This document shows positions 28,329-36,809 of a DNA stretch of 60,149 bases, one piece after another. Position numbers and translations under genes: made by a program. The notes below the pieces were generated by a model that was not told where the DNA came from, made no database searches, and saw only the letters and a program-made list of their open reading frames with translations. Each line of letters opens with the position of its first letter. The stretch's first letter is position 1. The stretch is from Oscillospiraceae bacterium. GTDB lineage: Bacteria > Bacillota > Clostridia > Oscillospirales > Oscillospiraceae. The DNA lies in contig SVKK01000011.1 in assembly GCA_015068425.1 (NCBI GenBank), positions 1 to 60,149 of the forward strand, in the 5' to 3' direction.

Positions 28329-30572
28329 ATGGCAAAGAAAAAAGCCGAAACAACTAAAAAAGCCCCGGTAAATCCGGATGTAATGGGTCTGCGGGCAGAG
28401 GTGCTGGAGCAGCCTATTACCCAGACTTTGGAGCTCAACTATATGCCCTACGCCATGAGCGTTATTATCTCCCGCGCCATACCTGAGATAGACGGCTTCA
28501 AACCCAGCCATCGCAAGCTGTTATATACTATGTATGATATGGGACTGCTTAATAAGGGCCGTACAAAGAGCGCTAATATCGTGGGTCAGACTATGAGACT
28601 GAACCCCCACGGTGACGCGGCCATTTATGAGACAATGGTGCGTCTCAGCCGTGGCTACGAGGCTCTGCTGAGCCCCTTTGTGGACTCCAAGGGAAACTTC
28701 GGCAAGGTATATTCAAGGGATATGGCTTATGCCGCCTCCCGTTATACCGAGGCCAAGCTCGCCCCTATCTGTGCTGAGATTTTCAAGGATATCGACAAGG
28801 ACACAGTGGACTTTGTTGATAACTATGACGGCACAATGCTGGAGCCTACACTGCTGCCCACCAGCTTCCCCAATGTCCTTGTGTCTGCCAATATGGGTAT
28901 TGCCGTTGGTATGGCAAGCCAGATTTGCGGCTTCAATCTGGGCGAAGTATGCGAAACAACAGCAAATTTTATAGCTGACCCCCGCCATAATATTCTCTCC
29001 ACAATGCCTGCCCCCGATTTCCCAACAGGCGGCGAGATAATCTATAATCTTTCCGAGATGGAGAATATATACCGCACAGGCCGCGGCAGCTTCAAGATTC
29101 GCTCCCGCTGGCGCTACCTGCCCAAGGAGAACATGATAGAGGTATATGAAATACCCTATTCCACCACAGTTGAGCAGATTATGGACAAGGTGTCCGAACT
29201 TCTCAAAGCAGGTAAAATTCGCGAAATCAGCGATATGCGCGACGAGACCGATTTGAGCGGTCTTAAGCTTGCCATTGACCTTAAGAGGGGAACAGATCCG
29301 GAAAAGCTTATGCAGAAGCTTTTTAAGCTCACAACGCTGCAGGACCAGTTCTCCTGCAACTTCAATATCCTTATAGGCGGCAATCCCAGAGTTATGGGAG
29401 TGGCTGAAATCCTCGAGGAATGGGTGGCGTGGCGCACTGAGTGTGTCAAGCGGAGAGTTTATCACGAGCTGAGTAAAAAGCGTGAAAAACTGCACCTGTT
29501 GAAGGGTCTTGAGAAAATACTTCTGGATATAGACAAGGCCATTGCTATTATCCGCAACACCGAGCTGGAAGCCGACGTTGTGCCCAACCTGATGATTGGC
29601 TTTGGTATTGATGAGCTGCAGGCCGAGTATGTTGCAGAGATAAGACTCCGCAATATCAACCGGGAATATATTCTCAAGCGTGTTGCTGAAGTTAGCGAGC
29701 TTGAAAAGCAGATAGCTGAGTTGGAGGACATCCTCTCCAGCCGCCGCAGAGTGAGAAATATCATCATCAGCGAGCTGAAGGCTGTTGCAAAGAAGTATGC
29801 CGTACCCAGAAAAACAGGCATAGTTTATTCCGATGAGGTGGAGGAATTCAGCGTTGAAGAGCAGGTTGAGGATTATCCCTGCACTCTTTTCCTCTCCCGA
29901 GAGGGCTATTTCAAGAAGATTACTCCCCAGTCTCTGCGCATGAACGCTGAGCAGAAGTATAAGGAGAATGACAGCCTGCGCACCTCATTTGAGGCCTCAA
30001 ACCGAGGAGAGCTTCTTATATTCACAGACCGTCAGCAGGTTTATAAATGCCGCGTAAGTGATTTTGAGGATACCAAAGCCAGTGTTCTCGGCGTCTATCT
30101 GCCTGCCAAGCTTGGTATGGATGAGGGAGAGAACGTCATCGAGATGATAAATCCCGGCGATTACAGCGCAAACCTTATGCTCTTTTTCGAAAACGGTAAG
30201 TGCGCCAGAGTTACTCTGGATAGCTATGCAACCAAAACTAACCGCAAACGCCTTACCGGCGCGTATTCGGACAAGAGCCCTCTCCGCACTGTTTTGCGTC
30301 TGGACGAAGAATGCCAGCTTGCCTGCTTTACAAGCGAGGGAAGAGCTCTCGTGTTCAACACAGCTTTGCTGCAGCCCAAAACAAGCCGCAGCTCTCAGGG
30401 TGTAGGTATTATGAACATCAAGAGCAAATACCATCTTGAATACGCTGCAAAACTTGAAGATACCACCATAAAGAATGTTTCCCGATATCGTGTCCGAAGC
30501 ATACCTGCGCTGGGAGCTCTTCTCAAGGAGGAGGACAGAGGCGAGGAACAGATGAGTCTGTTGGGCGAGTAA
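28329..30572 (+). CDS. Atypical type IIA DNA topoisomerase, A (breakage-reunion) subunit
   Basis: 747 residues. The winged-helix segment has NPHGDAAIYETMVRLS. The catalytic tyrosine is Y139 in AASRYTEAKL. The tower and coiled-coil region covers about 300-480, followed by a C-terminal beta-pinwheel-like part. No GyrA box (QRRGGKG) is visible, so it is ParC-like rather than a gyrase and should relax or decatenate rather than supercoil. Like its B partner it departs from canonical ParC at many conserved sites (for example RKLLYTMYDMGLL in place of RRILYAM). Confidence 0.9.
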   Translation: MAKKKAETTKKAPVNPDVMGLRAEVLEQPITQTLELNYMPYAMSVIISRAIPEIDGFKPSHRKLLYTMYDMGLLNKGRTKSANIVGQTMRLNPHGDAAIYETMVRLSRGYEALLSPFVDSKGNFGKVYSRDMAYAASRYTEAKLAPICAEIFKDIDKDTVDFVDNYDGTMLEPTLLPTSFPNVLVSANMGIAVGMASQICGFNLGEVCETTANFIADPRHNILSTMPAPDFPTGGEIIYNLSEMENIYRTGRGSFKIRSRWRYLPKENMIEVYEIPYSTTVEQIMDKVSELLKAGKIREISDMRDETDLSGLKLAIDLKRGTDPEKLMQKLFKLTTLQDQFSCNFNILIGGNPRVMGVAEILEEWVAWRTECVKRRVYHELSKKREKLHLLKGLEKILLDIDKAIAIIRNTELEADVVPNLMIGFGIDELQAEYVAEIRLRNINREYILKRVAEVSELEKQIAELEDILSSRRRVRNIIISELKAVAKKYAVPRKTGIVYSDEVEEFSVEEQVEDYPCTLFLSREGYFKKITPQSLRMNAEQKYKENDSLRTSFEASNRGELLIFTDRQQVYKCRVSDFEDTKASVLGVYLPAKLGMDEGENVIEMINPGDYSANLMLFFENGKCARVTLDSYATKTNRKRLTGAYSDKSPLRTVLRLDEECQLACFTSEGRALVFNTALLQPKTSRSSQGVGIMNIKSKYHLEYAAKLEDTTIKNVSRYRVRSIPALGALLKEEDRGEEQMSLLGE

Positions 30573-30588
30573 TGAACGGAGGATCATT

Positions 30589-31455
30589 ATGGAACGCAAG
30601 AAGTTGCAGGGATATACCCTTATGTATCTCAAAATACTTGTGGGATGCATTATCTACTCCGCGAGCTTTCGATTTTTCATCTACCCCAATGATGTTGTTC
30701 TCGGCGGAGTTGTAGGTGTTGCCACAATTATTAATTATCTTACCGATCTTCCCGTCGGTATAATGACCATAGTATTCAATATTCCCCTGTTCATTTTTTC
30801 GTGGAAGCAATTTGGACTGAAGTTTATTATTGCGAGCCTTGTTGCTATGCTTGTAAGCTCCGGACTTATGGATCTGCTGGAGGCTGTGCCTTTCGTGGTA
30901 ACCACAGATCCTCTTTTGGCGTCCACCTTCGGCGGAGCAATCAAGGGCGTTGGATTAGGACTTATCTATTCCACCACCGCAACTGTAGGCGGAACTGATA
31001 TAATAGCCAAGTTCCTCCGCCGCAAGTATCAGCATATCAACTTCTCCACCTTCATTCTGGCAATGGATGTGGTCATATTCCTGATTTTTGCCCTTCTCTT
31101 CGGCAAACTGGACAGCGCAATGTATTCCGCGATATGCATGTTTATCACCTCTCAGGTTGTTGATATCGTGCTCTACGGCGCGGTGAACAGTAAAGTTTGC
31201 TATGTTATTACCGATGAGAGCGCTGCAGTCAAGGAAGCGATAACCGGCAAGCTTCACCGCGGTGTCACCTATATCCACGGCGAGGGGGCATGGTCGGGAC
31301 AGCAGAAAAATATAATCCTTTGCGTTATTAAGCGCAACCAGATAGTTGAACTGAAGAAGCTTGTAAGAGAAATCGATGAAAAGGCCTTTATGATAGTCTC
31401 TGATTCCCGCGAGGTATTTGGCAAGGGCTTCACCCATATTGACGACGAAAACTGA
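30589..31455 (+). CDS. YitT family membrane protein
   Basis: 288 residues: five or so N-terminal membrane helices (YitT/DUF161 domain, with FFIYPNDVVLGGVVGVATI and STTATVGGTDIIAKFLRRKY) followed by a soluble C-terminal DUF2179 domain (about 205-285). A widespread Firmicutes family of unknown transport or regulatory function. It starts 14 bases after the topoisomerase A gene. Confidence 0.9.
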   Translation: MERKKLQGYTLMYLKILVGCIIYSASFRFFIYPNDVVLGGVVGVATIINYLTDLPVGIMTIVFNIPLFIFSWKQFGLKFIIASLVAMLVSSGLMDLLEAVPFVVTTDPLLASTFGGAIKGVGLGLIYSTTATVGGTDIIAKFLRRKYQHINFSTFILAMDVVIFLIFALLFGKLDSAMYSAICMFITSQVVDIVLYGAVNSKVCYVITDESAAVKEAITGKLHRGVTYIHGEGAWSGQQKNIILCVIKRNQIVELKKLVREIDEKAFMIVSDSREVFGKGFTHIDDEN

Positions 31456-31474
31456 AAGGAGTTGAGCCGCAATT

Positions 31475-32698
31475 ATGAGCGCGAAAAAGATTGTTGCTGT
31501 TATTTTGGCAGCCTGCATTATGCTTTCTGCAGCCGGATGCGGCTCGATTTTCAGTTCCGAATATTACTATTCGGAGCCGTTTCGGGAAGAGGATATTCCT
31601 GAAAACGACGCTGATGCGGAAATACGTGACCAGCAAGCGCTTAAAAATGCTATTCTCGAGCTTGTTGAAGCTGGCGAGACTATCGGGCAGTTCCGCTTCG
31701 GAAGCTACAGCGGGGCGCTGCAGGATGATTTGGCCGCGGTCTGCCATGAAATAAAAACATCAACACCCATTGGAGCCTACGCCGTAGAGGACATAAGCTA
31801 CGATACAAGCAGAATTGTCAGCTATTACACCGCTACGCTTCGCATCGACTATAAGAGGAGCGCGGCAGAGATTGCTGCGGTTGAGGATATCAGCGGTCTG
31901 GCGGAGCTTCGCAGACATATACTGGATGTTATGGCCTCCCATTCCCCATTGTCAGTAATAGAAATTTACTCCACTTATGCGTCCGAAGACTATATAGGCT
32001 CTATCATAAGGGATAATTATTACTCAGATCCTCTCCTTGCAACGGAGCTTCCGGCATTCACTGTGGAAGCTTTTCCGGACTCCGGTCCGGAGCGGATATA
32101 CCGTATTGAGTTTAAATATTCAAAATCGGATATAAGACTTTCCGAGATGCTGAAGGAACTTGAAAATCGGGTTTTGGAGCTGGCGCAGAAGGTGAGCGGG
32201 GCTGATGAGCTCAATCGCGTCCTCAGCGCGGCACGGTTGATAAGCGAATCCTGTGTCGGAGAGGACAGTGCAGAGAACAAACATACCGCCTATGGCTGCC
32301 TTGTAGAGGGCAGTGACAGCCCAATGGCAATGGCTATGGCATATAAGGCGCTGTGCAATGAGTTGGGCATCACCTGCCATGTGGTAAGAGGCGCCCGCAA
32401 GGATTCGCAGGAGCTCCATTACGGCTGGAATATTGTGGAGATAGACGGAAGCTATTACCATATGGACCTGAGTCGTATGGATGAAGGCTATGCTCTTGCC
32501 CTTTTGCTGAGCGATGACGATATGTGGGGACGCTATGACTGGGACAGCGAAAAATATCCCGAATGTTGCGGCAGTTTGTCTCCTGAAGGAGTTTTCGGAG
32601 GGAATCCGGTTGAAAATATTCCGCAGCAAACCGAGCCTGCGCCTCCCGTTGCGACACCGGAGCCGGAGAATTCTACAGAAAACAACACAACAGAATAA
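31475..32698 (+). CDS. Lipoprotein with degenerate transglutaminase-like domain
   Basis: 407 residues. Signal peptide with lipobox SAAGC, so the mature protein is lipid-anchored at Cys22. The region 250-345 resembles a transglutaminase core: ELGITCHVVRGAR, HYGWNIVEIDGSYYHMD supplies the His and Asp. At the place of the catalytic cysteine the sequence reads EGSDSPMAMAMAY, with Ser instead of Cys. It probably binds rather than processes its target. The C-terminal tail is Pro/Glu/Thr-rich. Last gene before a tRNA; no clear terminator. Confidence 0.75.
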   Translation: MSAKKIVAVILAACIMLSAAGCGSIFSSEYYYSEPFREEDIPENDADAEIRDQQALKNAILELVEAGETIGQFRFGSYSGALQDDLAAVCHEIKTSTPIGAYAVEDISYDTSRIVSYYTATLRIDYKRSAAEIAAVEDISGLAELRRHILDVMASHSPLSVIEIYSTYASEDYIGSIIRDNYYSDPLLATELPAFTVEAFPDSGPERIYRIEFKYSKSDIRLSEMLKELENRVLELAQKVSGADELNRVLSAARLISESCVGEDSAENKHTAYGCLVEGSDSPMAMAMAYKALCNELGITCHVVRGARKDSQELHYGWNIVEIDGSYYHMDLSRMDEGYALALLLSDDDMWGRYDWDSEKYPECCGSLSPEGVFGGNPVENIPQQTEPAPPVATPEPENSTENNTTE

Positions 32699-32722
32699 TC
32701 ACGAAAAAGCTCAATTTGGGTA

Positions 32723-32750
32723 TTGACAAATATTGCGGATGTGCTATAAT
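32723..32750 (+). promoter_or_regulatory. Consensus promoter of tRNA-Gly
   Basis: Perfect TTGACA (32723-32728) and TATAAT (32745-32750) with a 16-bp spacer and an extended TGC before the -10. The best promoter in the window, as expected for a stable RNA. Confidence 0.92.
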
Positions 32751-32770
32751 GAGCAGGCGCTGAAAAATGT

Positions 32771-32846
32771 GCGGCTGTAGCTCATCCGGTAGAGCGCCAC
32801 CTTGCCAAGGTGGAGGTAGCGAGTTCGAGCCTCGTCAGCCGCTCCA
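32771..32846 (+). tRNA. tRNA-Gly (GCC anticodon)
   Basis: Full cloverleaf: acceptor GCGGCTG (32771-32777) with CAGCCGC (32836-32842), discriminator T, encoded CCA, anticodon stem CCACC/GGTGG, loop TTGCCAA with anticodon at 32804-32806, T-loop TTCGAGC. Confidence 0.97.
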
Positions 32847-32878
32847 AAAAAACGGACTTCTTTGGAAGTCCGTTTTTT
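32846..32878 (+). terminator. Terminator of tRNA-Gly
   Basis: Stem ACGGACTTC/GAAGTCCGT extended by A- and T-runs, directly after the CCA end. Confidence 0.95.
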
Positions 32879-32954
32879 CTGTTTAAATGTTGTCTCGGCC
32901 TGTTTGTGGGGAAATGTACAAAGTTTTTTTGTTTTTCGCGCTCTTTTGTGGGGC

Positions 32955-32983
32955 TTGTAAGTAGGGGTAAAAAGTGGTAAAAT
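32955..32983 (+). promoter_or_regulatory. Promoter of proC
   Basis: TTGTAA (32955-32960), 17-bp spacer, TAAAAT (32978-32983) with an extended TGG just upstream. Confidence 0.6.
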
Positions 32984-33013
32984 ACTTAAAAATATGGTCT
33001 GTGTGGGGGAAAT

Positions 33014-33811
33014 ATGAAGAAAATAGCATTTATCGGCTGCGGAAATATGGGCGGTGCCATTGTTCGTGGAGTGTGTGCCACGGTGGAGCCTAAAACCGTA
33101 TATCTGTCAAATCGTTCCCGCAGTAAGGCGGAGCAGCTTGCTGAAAGCTGTCGTTGCAATGTGTGTGAAGATAATTGCGCGGCTGCGAAGGATGCTGATT
33201 ATATTTTCCTCGGAGTGAAACCCTGGCAGGTTCCCGATGTTATAAAGGAGATTTCCGGTGTACTCAAGGGCAATGAGATAATAGTATCCATGGCTGCGGG
33301 TGTGCCCGGAAGCGTTATGGCTGCCCTTCTCTCCAAAACAGGCAATGGCGTTATCCGCATTATGCCAAACACACCCTGCGCGATTGGTGAGGGGCTTGTT
33401 ATAATTTCCGCATATGAGGGCGTCAGTGAGGAAAGCGTGAAGGAGCTGGAAAGCATTCTTTCGGGCTGCGGAATGATAGGACGCTGCAGCGAGGAGCAGG
33501 CAGAGGCGGCAATGACTGTCGGAGGCTGCACCCCCGCCTTCACTTATATGTTTATTGAAGCCCTTGCCGACGGTGGAGTGAGAGCGGGTATAAAGCGCGG
33601 TGACGCAATGCTCTGGGCTGCGCAGGCCGTGGCCGGAGCGGCAAAGCTTGTGATGGAAAGCGGAGAACATCCCGGTGCGCTTAAAGACGCGGTTTGCTCC
33701 CCCGGAGGAGCAACCATAGAGGGCATACGCACTCTTGAAATGAATGCCTTCCGCGGTGGAGTTATGGATGCTGTGCTCGTAGCTGCTAAGCGAAGCAAAG
33801 AACTCGGCTGA
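33014..33811 (+). CDS. proC: Pyrroline-5-carboxylate reductase
   Basis: 265 residues. N-terminal NAD(P)-binding GCGNMGGAI (residues 8-16), IMPNTPC (about 116-122), and the C-terminal signature SPGGATIEGIRTLE. It catalyses the last step of proline synthesis, reduction of 1-pyrroline-5-carboxylate. Normal length. The rhomboid gene follows after 18 bases and may be co-transcribed. Confidence 0.95.
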   Translation: MKKIAFIGCGNMGGAIVRGVCATVEPKTVYLSNRSRSKAEQLAESCRCNVCEDNCAAAKDADYIFLGVKPWQVPDVIKEISGVLKGNEIIVSMAAGVPGSVMAALLSKTGNGVIRIMPNTPCAIGEGLVIISAYEGVSEESVKELESILSGCGMIGRCSEEQAEAAMTVGGCTPAFTYMFIEALADGGVRAGIKRGDAMLWAAQAVAGAAKLVMESGEHPGALKDAVCSPGGATIEGIRTLEMNAFRGGVMDAVLVAAKRSKELG

Positions 33812-33829
33812 AGAAAGAGGTTTATATAA

Positions 33830-34414
33830 TTGGCTAATAAGAGAAAAAAGGGAGCGTTTTTGCAGTATAACGCCCCGGCAACCCTGACCTTTTCCCTTTT
33901 ATGTCTGTTCGTTTTATTTCTGGATTTCATAACGGACGGCAACTCAACGGTGAAGCTTTTCTGCGTTTACCGCTCGTCATGGTCAGACCCTTTGAGCTAC
34001 ATAAGAATATTCACTCATGTTCTTGGGCATGCGGATTTTTCCCATCTCACAGGCAATCTGGTGCTGATGCTTGTTGTAGGCCCGGCGCTTGAGGAGCGTT
34101 ACGGCAGCGGTAATATGTGGTGGGCAATCATCGTTACAGCTCTCGTATCGGGTATAATTCAGTGCCTTTTCTTTCCCGATAGCGCCCTGATGGGTGCAAG
34201 CGGCATCGTGTTTATGATGATAATTATTTCTTCTCTGGGCGGAATGAGAGGCGGAATACCCATCACGCTCATTCTGGTGTTTATTATTTATATAGGCGGA
34301 GAAATCTACAGCGGCATTACCACCCACGATAATATCTCCCAGATAACCCACATTGTTGGCGGCATCTGCGGCGCAATAATGGGTATCGGTATGAGAATGC
34401 GCGGAAGAAGATAA
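33830..34414 (+). CDS. Rhomboid family intramembrane serine protease
   Basis: 194 residues from a TTG start after AAGAAAGAGG. Six predicted helices. The catalytic elements are N76 (HLTGN), S124 in GASG, and H174 (ITHIVGG). Compact bacterial rhomboid without extra domains. It cleaves transmembrane substrates; none can be inferred. The frame has no ATG near the ribosome binding site. Confidence 0.88.
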   Translation: MANKRKKGAFLQYNAPATLTFSLLCLFVLFLDFITDGNSTVKLFCVYRSSWSDPLSYIRIFTHVLGHADFSHLTGNLVLMLVVGPALEERYGSGNMWWAIIVTALVSGIIQCLFFPDSALMGASGIVFMMIIISSLGGMRGGIPITLILVFIIYIGGEIYSGITTHDNISQITHIVGGICGAIMGIGMRMRGRR

Positions 34415-34451
34415 AAAAAATCAAGCAGTCCAGAGGACTGCTTGATTTTTT
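34413..34451. terminator. Bidirectional terminator, rhomboid / DUF4349 lipoprotein
   Basis: Perfect 11-bp stem (34421-34431 with 34435-34445), loop AGA, A8 before and T6 after. Confidence 0.95.
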
Positions 34452-34456
34452 ATGTT

Positions 34457-35434
34457 TTATTTTTTACCGTCGCTCTTGCTTTCATCGTTTTTGGGAGCGG
34501 GGGCTTTGCGGGGAGCTCTCTTTTTCTTAACAGAGCGCACAACTATAATCACCACAACTGCGATGATGACGAGCCAGATGATCCAGCCTACCCAGTGGCG
34601 TGCGAAGCGGAGGGCGAAGTCCTGAAGGTTATCCACGAATCTGGAGCTGCCCCGCTTGAAGGCCTCGACCAGCTTTGCGCCGAAACCGATAACGGGCTCT
34701 TCAACCTCGGTGAGCACATAAACCTCCTGCAGGTAGATGTTGATGGTGGAATAGCCAACGAGGGAGTCATACTTGCGGAGAGTTCCGGTGAGCTGCTCAA
34801 TCTGATACTCGGTCTCGCTGAGAGCGTTTTCCAGATCGATGATATCCTCCATGCTTTCGGCCTTGGCGAGGAGGTTCTGGAGGCGCTCCTGCTTTATCTT
34901 TTGGGTCTCAAGACGAGCCTCGGTGTCGTAGTAGGCCTCGCTTATGTCGGTGGCGCTGCGATCCATGGAGTTGAGCTGGCAAAGCTCACCCACGGAGGAG
35001 CAGAAAGAGTCGAAATTCTTTGCGGGGACGCGGACGGTGTAGCTGCCGGAGCGGTAGGAGCCGTAGTTATTTACATTGCTGCGCTCGAAATAGCCGCCCA
35101 TTTTGTTTACGAGAGCCTCAAGCCCTGCCACGGACTCGTCAAAAGCGGTGGTCTCAAGCTCCATGTTAGCTTTATAAATGAGCTTGGTGTTGGCGGGCAG
35201 ACCGCTGCCTGCGCTGTCCTCGGAAGGCTCAGCAGGTTCGGGGGCTTCAACTGCGTAGCCGTAGTCATAGCTCACCTCGGGCATGGGCGCGGGAGCTGCG
35301 GGCTCTGCAGGTGCTGCGGGGTCTGCAGGTGCTGCGGGGTAAGCAAGAGAATCCTTGGTGGCGCTGGCTCCGCAGCCGCAGAAGAGGCTGATTGCAAGAA
35401 CGATGCAGAGAATAATGGATATACTGCGTTTCAT
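34457..35434 (-). CDS. DUF4349 family lipoprotein
   Basis: 325 residues. Lipobox LFCGC gives a lipidated N-terminus, followed by a Pro/Ala/Glu-rich linker. The DUF4349 domain (about residues 85-290) consists of a strand-rich part (YTVRVPAKNFDSF) and a long coiled coil (residues about 165-215), then a transmembrane helix near 285-305 and a basic C-terminal tail. It is therefore anchored at both ends. Function unknown. Its linker resembles the hexapeptide repeats of the BMP lipoprotein at 51935-53161. Confidence 0.87.
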   Translation of the reverse strand: MKRSISIILCIVLAISLFCGCGASATKDSLAYPAAPADPAAPAEPAAPAPMPEVSYDYGYAVEAPEPAEPSEDSAGSGLPANTKLIYKANMELETTAFDESVAGLEALVNKMGGYFERSNVNNYGSYRSGSYTVRVPAKNFDSFCSSVGELCQLNSMDRSATDISEAYYDTEARLETQKIKQERLQNLLAKAESMEDIIDLENALSETEYQIEQLTGTLRKYDSLVGYSTINIYLQEVYVLTEVEEPVIGFGAKLVEAFKRGSSRFVDNLQDFALRFARHWVGWIIWLVIIAVVVIIVVRSVKKKRAPRKAPAPKNDESKSDGKK

Positions 35435-35608
35435 CTTTTTGTCCTCCTTTGTTTTGGTAATGTCGCTTTACTTCTATGACGGAAAAATCGGGAAAAAGTT
35501 TCAGCCCGAGGGCAAAAATATGGAATTTTCAATAAAATTATATAACATTGCTTTCCTTGACACAAGAGCCTTTGTCATGGTAAATTAAATGGGCTGAAAA
35601 GTTGATAT

Positions 35609-35699
35609 GGAGGTGTATCGAAGTGGTCGTAACGAGGCTGACTCGAAATCAGTTGGCGGGTCAAACCGCCCGGGGGTTCGAATCCCTCCACCTCCGCCA
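35609..35699 (+). tRNA. tRNA-Ser (CGA anticodon)
   Basis: 91-nt class II tRNA with a long variable arm (TTGGCGGG...CCGCCC). Acceptor GGAGGTG (35609-35615) with CACCTCC (35689-35695), discriminator G, encoded CCA 35697-35699. Anticodon CGA at 35644-35646 in loop CTCGAAA. Confidence 0.97.
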
Positions 35700-35702
35700 T
35701 GC

Positions 35703-35737
35703 AAAAAAAGGAGCGCCCACAGGGCGTTCCTTTTTTT
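35703..35737 (+). terminator. Terminator of tRNA-Ser
   Basis: GGAGCGCCC pairs with GGGCGTTCC (one G-U) around an ACA loop, extended by A7 and T7. Confidence 0.93.
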
Positions 35738-35740
35738 GCA

Positions 35741-35796
35741 TCGTGGTGGGATTCGAAGTTTATGCCCTGAAAGGGTAAATCCCTCCACCTCCGCCA
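35741..35796 (+). pseudogene. Decayed 3' fragment of tRNA-Ser
   Basis: 35778-35796 repeats exactly the last 19 bases of the tRNA-Ser (35681-35699), including CCA. A GGATTCGAA T-loop-like stretch stands 20 bases before it. No 5' half is present. It is either the remnant of a duplicated tRNA-terminator cassette or an attachment-site scar. Confidence 0.65.
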
Positions 35797-35839
35797 AAAG
35801 GAAAATCCTGTCGACGAATGTCGGCAGGGTTTTCCTTTT
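35796..35839 (+). terminator. Terminator after the tRNA fragment
   Basis: 15-base arms (35796-35810 with 35825-35839, one G-U) and an inner CGAC-GAAT-GTCG hairpin. A second complete terminator behind a tRNA fragment supports cassette duplication. Confidence 0.88.
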
Positions 35840-35843
35840 GTAT

Positions 35844-35930
35844 TATTCACTATTCACTATTCATCATTCATTCGTCAGGATTTTTAATGAATAATAAATG
35901 ATGAAATCGCTTCGCTGATGAATAATGAAC
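35844..35930. repeat. AT-rich imperfect palindromic repeats
   Basis: Short ATTCACT/ATTCATC units on the left (35844-35873) are answered by inverted AATGAATAATAAATGATGAA and GATGAATAATGAA units on the right. They lie directly before the four-helix-bundle gene and could form a long imperfect cruciform. Confidence 0.55.
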
Positions 35931-35932
35931 AA

Positions 35933-35960
35933 TTGATTTGCCGGCATATTTTGATATAAT
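35933..35960 (+). promoter_or_regulatory. Promoter of the four-helix-bundle gene
   Basis: TTGATT (35933-35938), 16-bp spacer, TATAAT (35955-35960), extended TGA before the -10. Confidence 0.6.
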
Positions 35961-35986
35961 GTGAATAATAAAAGGCGGTGTAAAGT

Positions 35987-36343
35987 ATGAAAGAAAATTT
36001 GTTGATAGATAAATCTATTGCTTTTGCGGCAAGAATAGTGAAACTGCATCAGCATTTGATTAAGAATAAAAAAGAAAGTGTAATTTCAAAACAGATTGTT
36101 CGCAGCGGTACCAGCATAGGCGCAAATATTAGTGAAGCTAATTACGGTCAAAGTAAAGCGGATTTTATTTCAAAAATGCACATAGCCTTAAAGGAAACTG
36201 CTGAAACCGAATACTGGATCAGATTGCTTAATATGTCCGAATATATAGATGATAAAATGAGCGATTCTTTGCTCAGTGATTGTCTTGAAATTAAGCGCCT
36301 CTTAATCGCATCCATCAACACCGCAAAGGAGAACACAAAATGA
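35987..36343 (+). CDS. Four-helix-bundle protein (23S rRNA intervening-sequence protein family)
   Basis: 118 residues, all-helical, with family hallmarks SKQIVRSGTSIGANISEA and KMHIALKETAETEYWI. The family includes proteins encoded in 23S rRNA intervening sequences and the Avd accessory proteins of diversity-generating retroelements; this stand-alone copy has neither partner nearby. Lower GC than its neighbours and next to palindromic repeats and a tRNA, which suggests acquisition. It overlaps the MazG-like gene by four bases (ATGA). Confidence 0.9.
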   Translation: MKENLLIDKSIAFAARIVKLHQHLIKNKKESVISKQIVRSGTSIGANISEANYGQSKADFISKMHIALKETAETEYWIRLLNMSEYIDDKMSDSLLSDCLEIKRLLIASINTAKENTK

Positions 36344-36669
36344 AAATTACTATAGATGAATTGCAGGCGTATCTGGCGGATCGCTATTGCGGCTGGGCAA
36401 CGGAACAGAGTATGTTTATGAAGCTTGTTGAGGAAATCGGCGAGGTTGCCGAGGTTCTCAATAAACGCGCCGGACGCAAAGCTTCCGATGAAAATGATCT
36501 GCAGGAGCAGTTGGGAATTGAGCTTGTGGATATGATACATTATATTGTCGCGATAGCCGCCCTCAATGATATAGACCTCACAACTCTTATGATTGAAAAG
36601 GACAAAAAAGCCTCCATAAAATACAACCATAAAATCAATCTCGAAACATTTCTCGCTGATAGAAAATAA
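36340..36669 (+). CDS. MazG-like nucleotide pyrophosphohydrolase
   Basis: 109 residues. The all-alpha NTP-PPase motif is present: EEIGEVAE near residue 30, then ELVDMIHYI near 61-69, giving the ExxE...ExxD metal ligands. It hydrolyses nucleoside triphosphates to monophosphate and pyrophosphate; the preferred nucleotide is unknown. Translationally coupled to the four-helix-bundle gene. Confidence 0.87.
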   Translation: MKITIDELQAYLADRYCGWATEQSMFMKLVEEIGEVAEVLNKRAGRKASDENDLQEQLGIELVDMIHYIVAIAALNDIDLTTLMIEKDKKASIKYNHKINLETFLADRK

Positions 36670-36681
36670 TAGGAGTTATTG

Positions 36682-36716
36682 AAAAAAAAGAGCGCCCACA
36701 AAGGCGCTTCTTTTTT
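36682..36716 (+). terminator. Terminator of the MazG-like gene
   Basis: AGCGCC (36691-36696) pairs with GGCGCT (36703-36708), flanked by A8 and a T-rich run. Confidence 0.88.
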
Positions 36717-36741
36717 GCGTCCCTTGATATTTCCCTCCCGC

Positions 36742-36769
36742 TTGCATTTGCAAAAATATGGAGTATAAT
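36742..36769 (+). promoter_or_regulatory. Promoter of butyrate kinase
   Basis: TTGCAT (36742-36747), 16-bp spacer, TATAAT (36764-36769), 40 bases before the start. Confidence 0.65.
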
Positions 36770-36809
36770 ATCCCGTGAATTGTTTCACATAAAAAGGCAG
36801 GTATATAAA

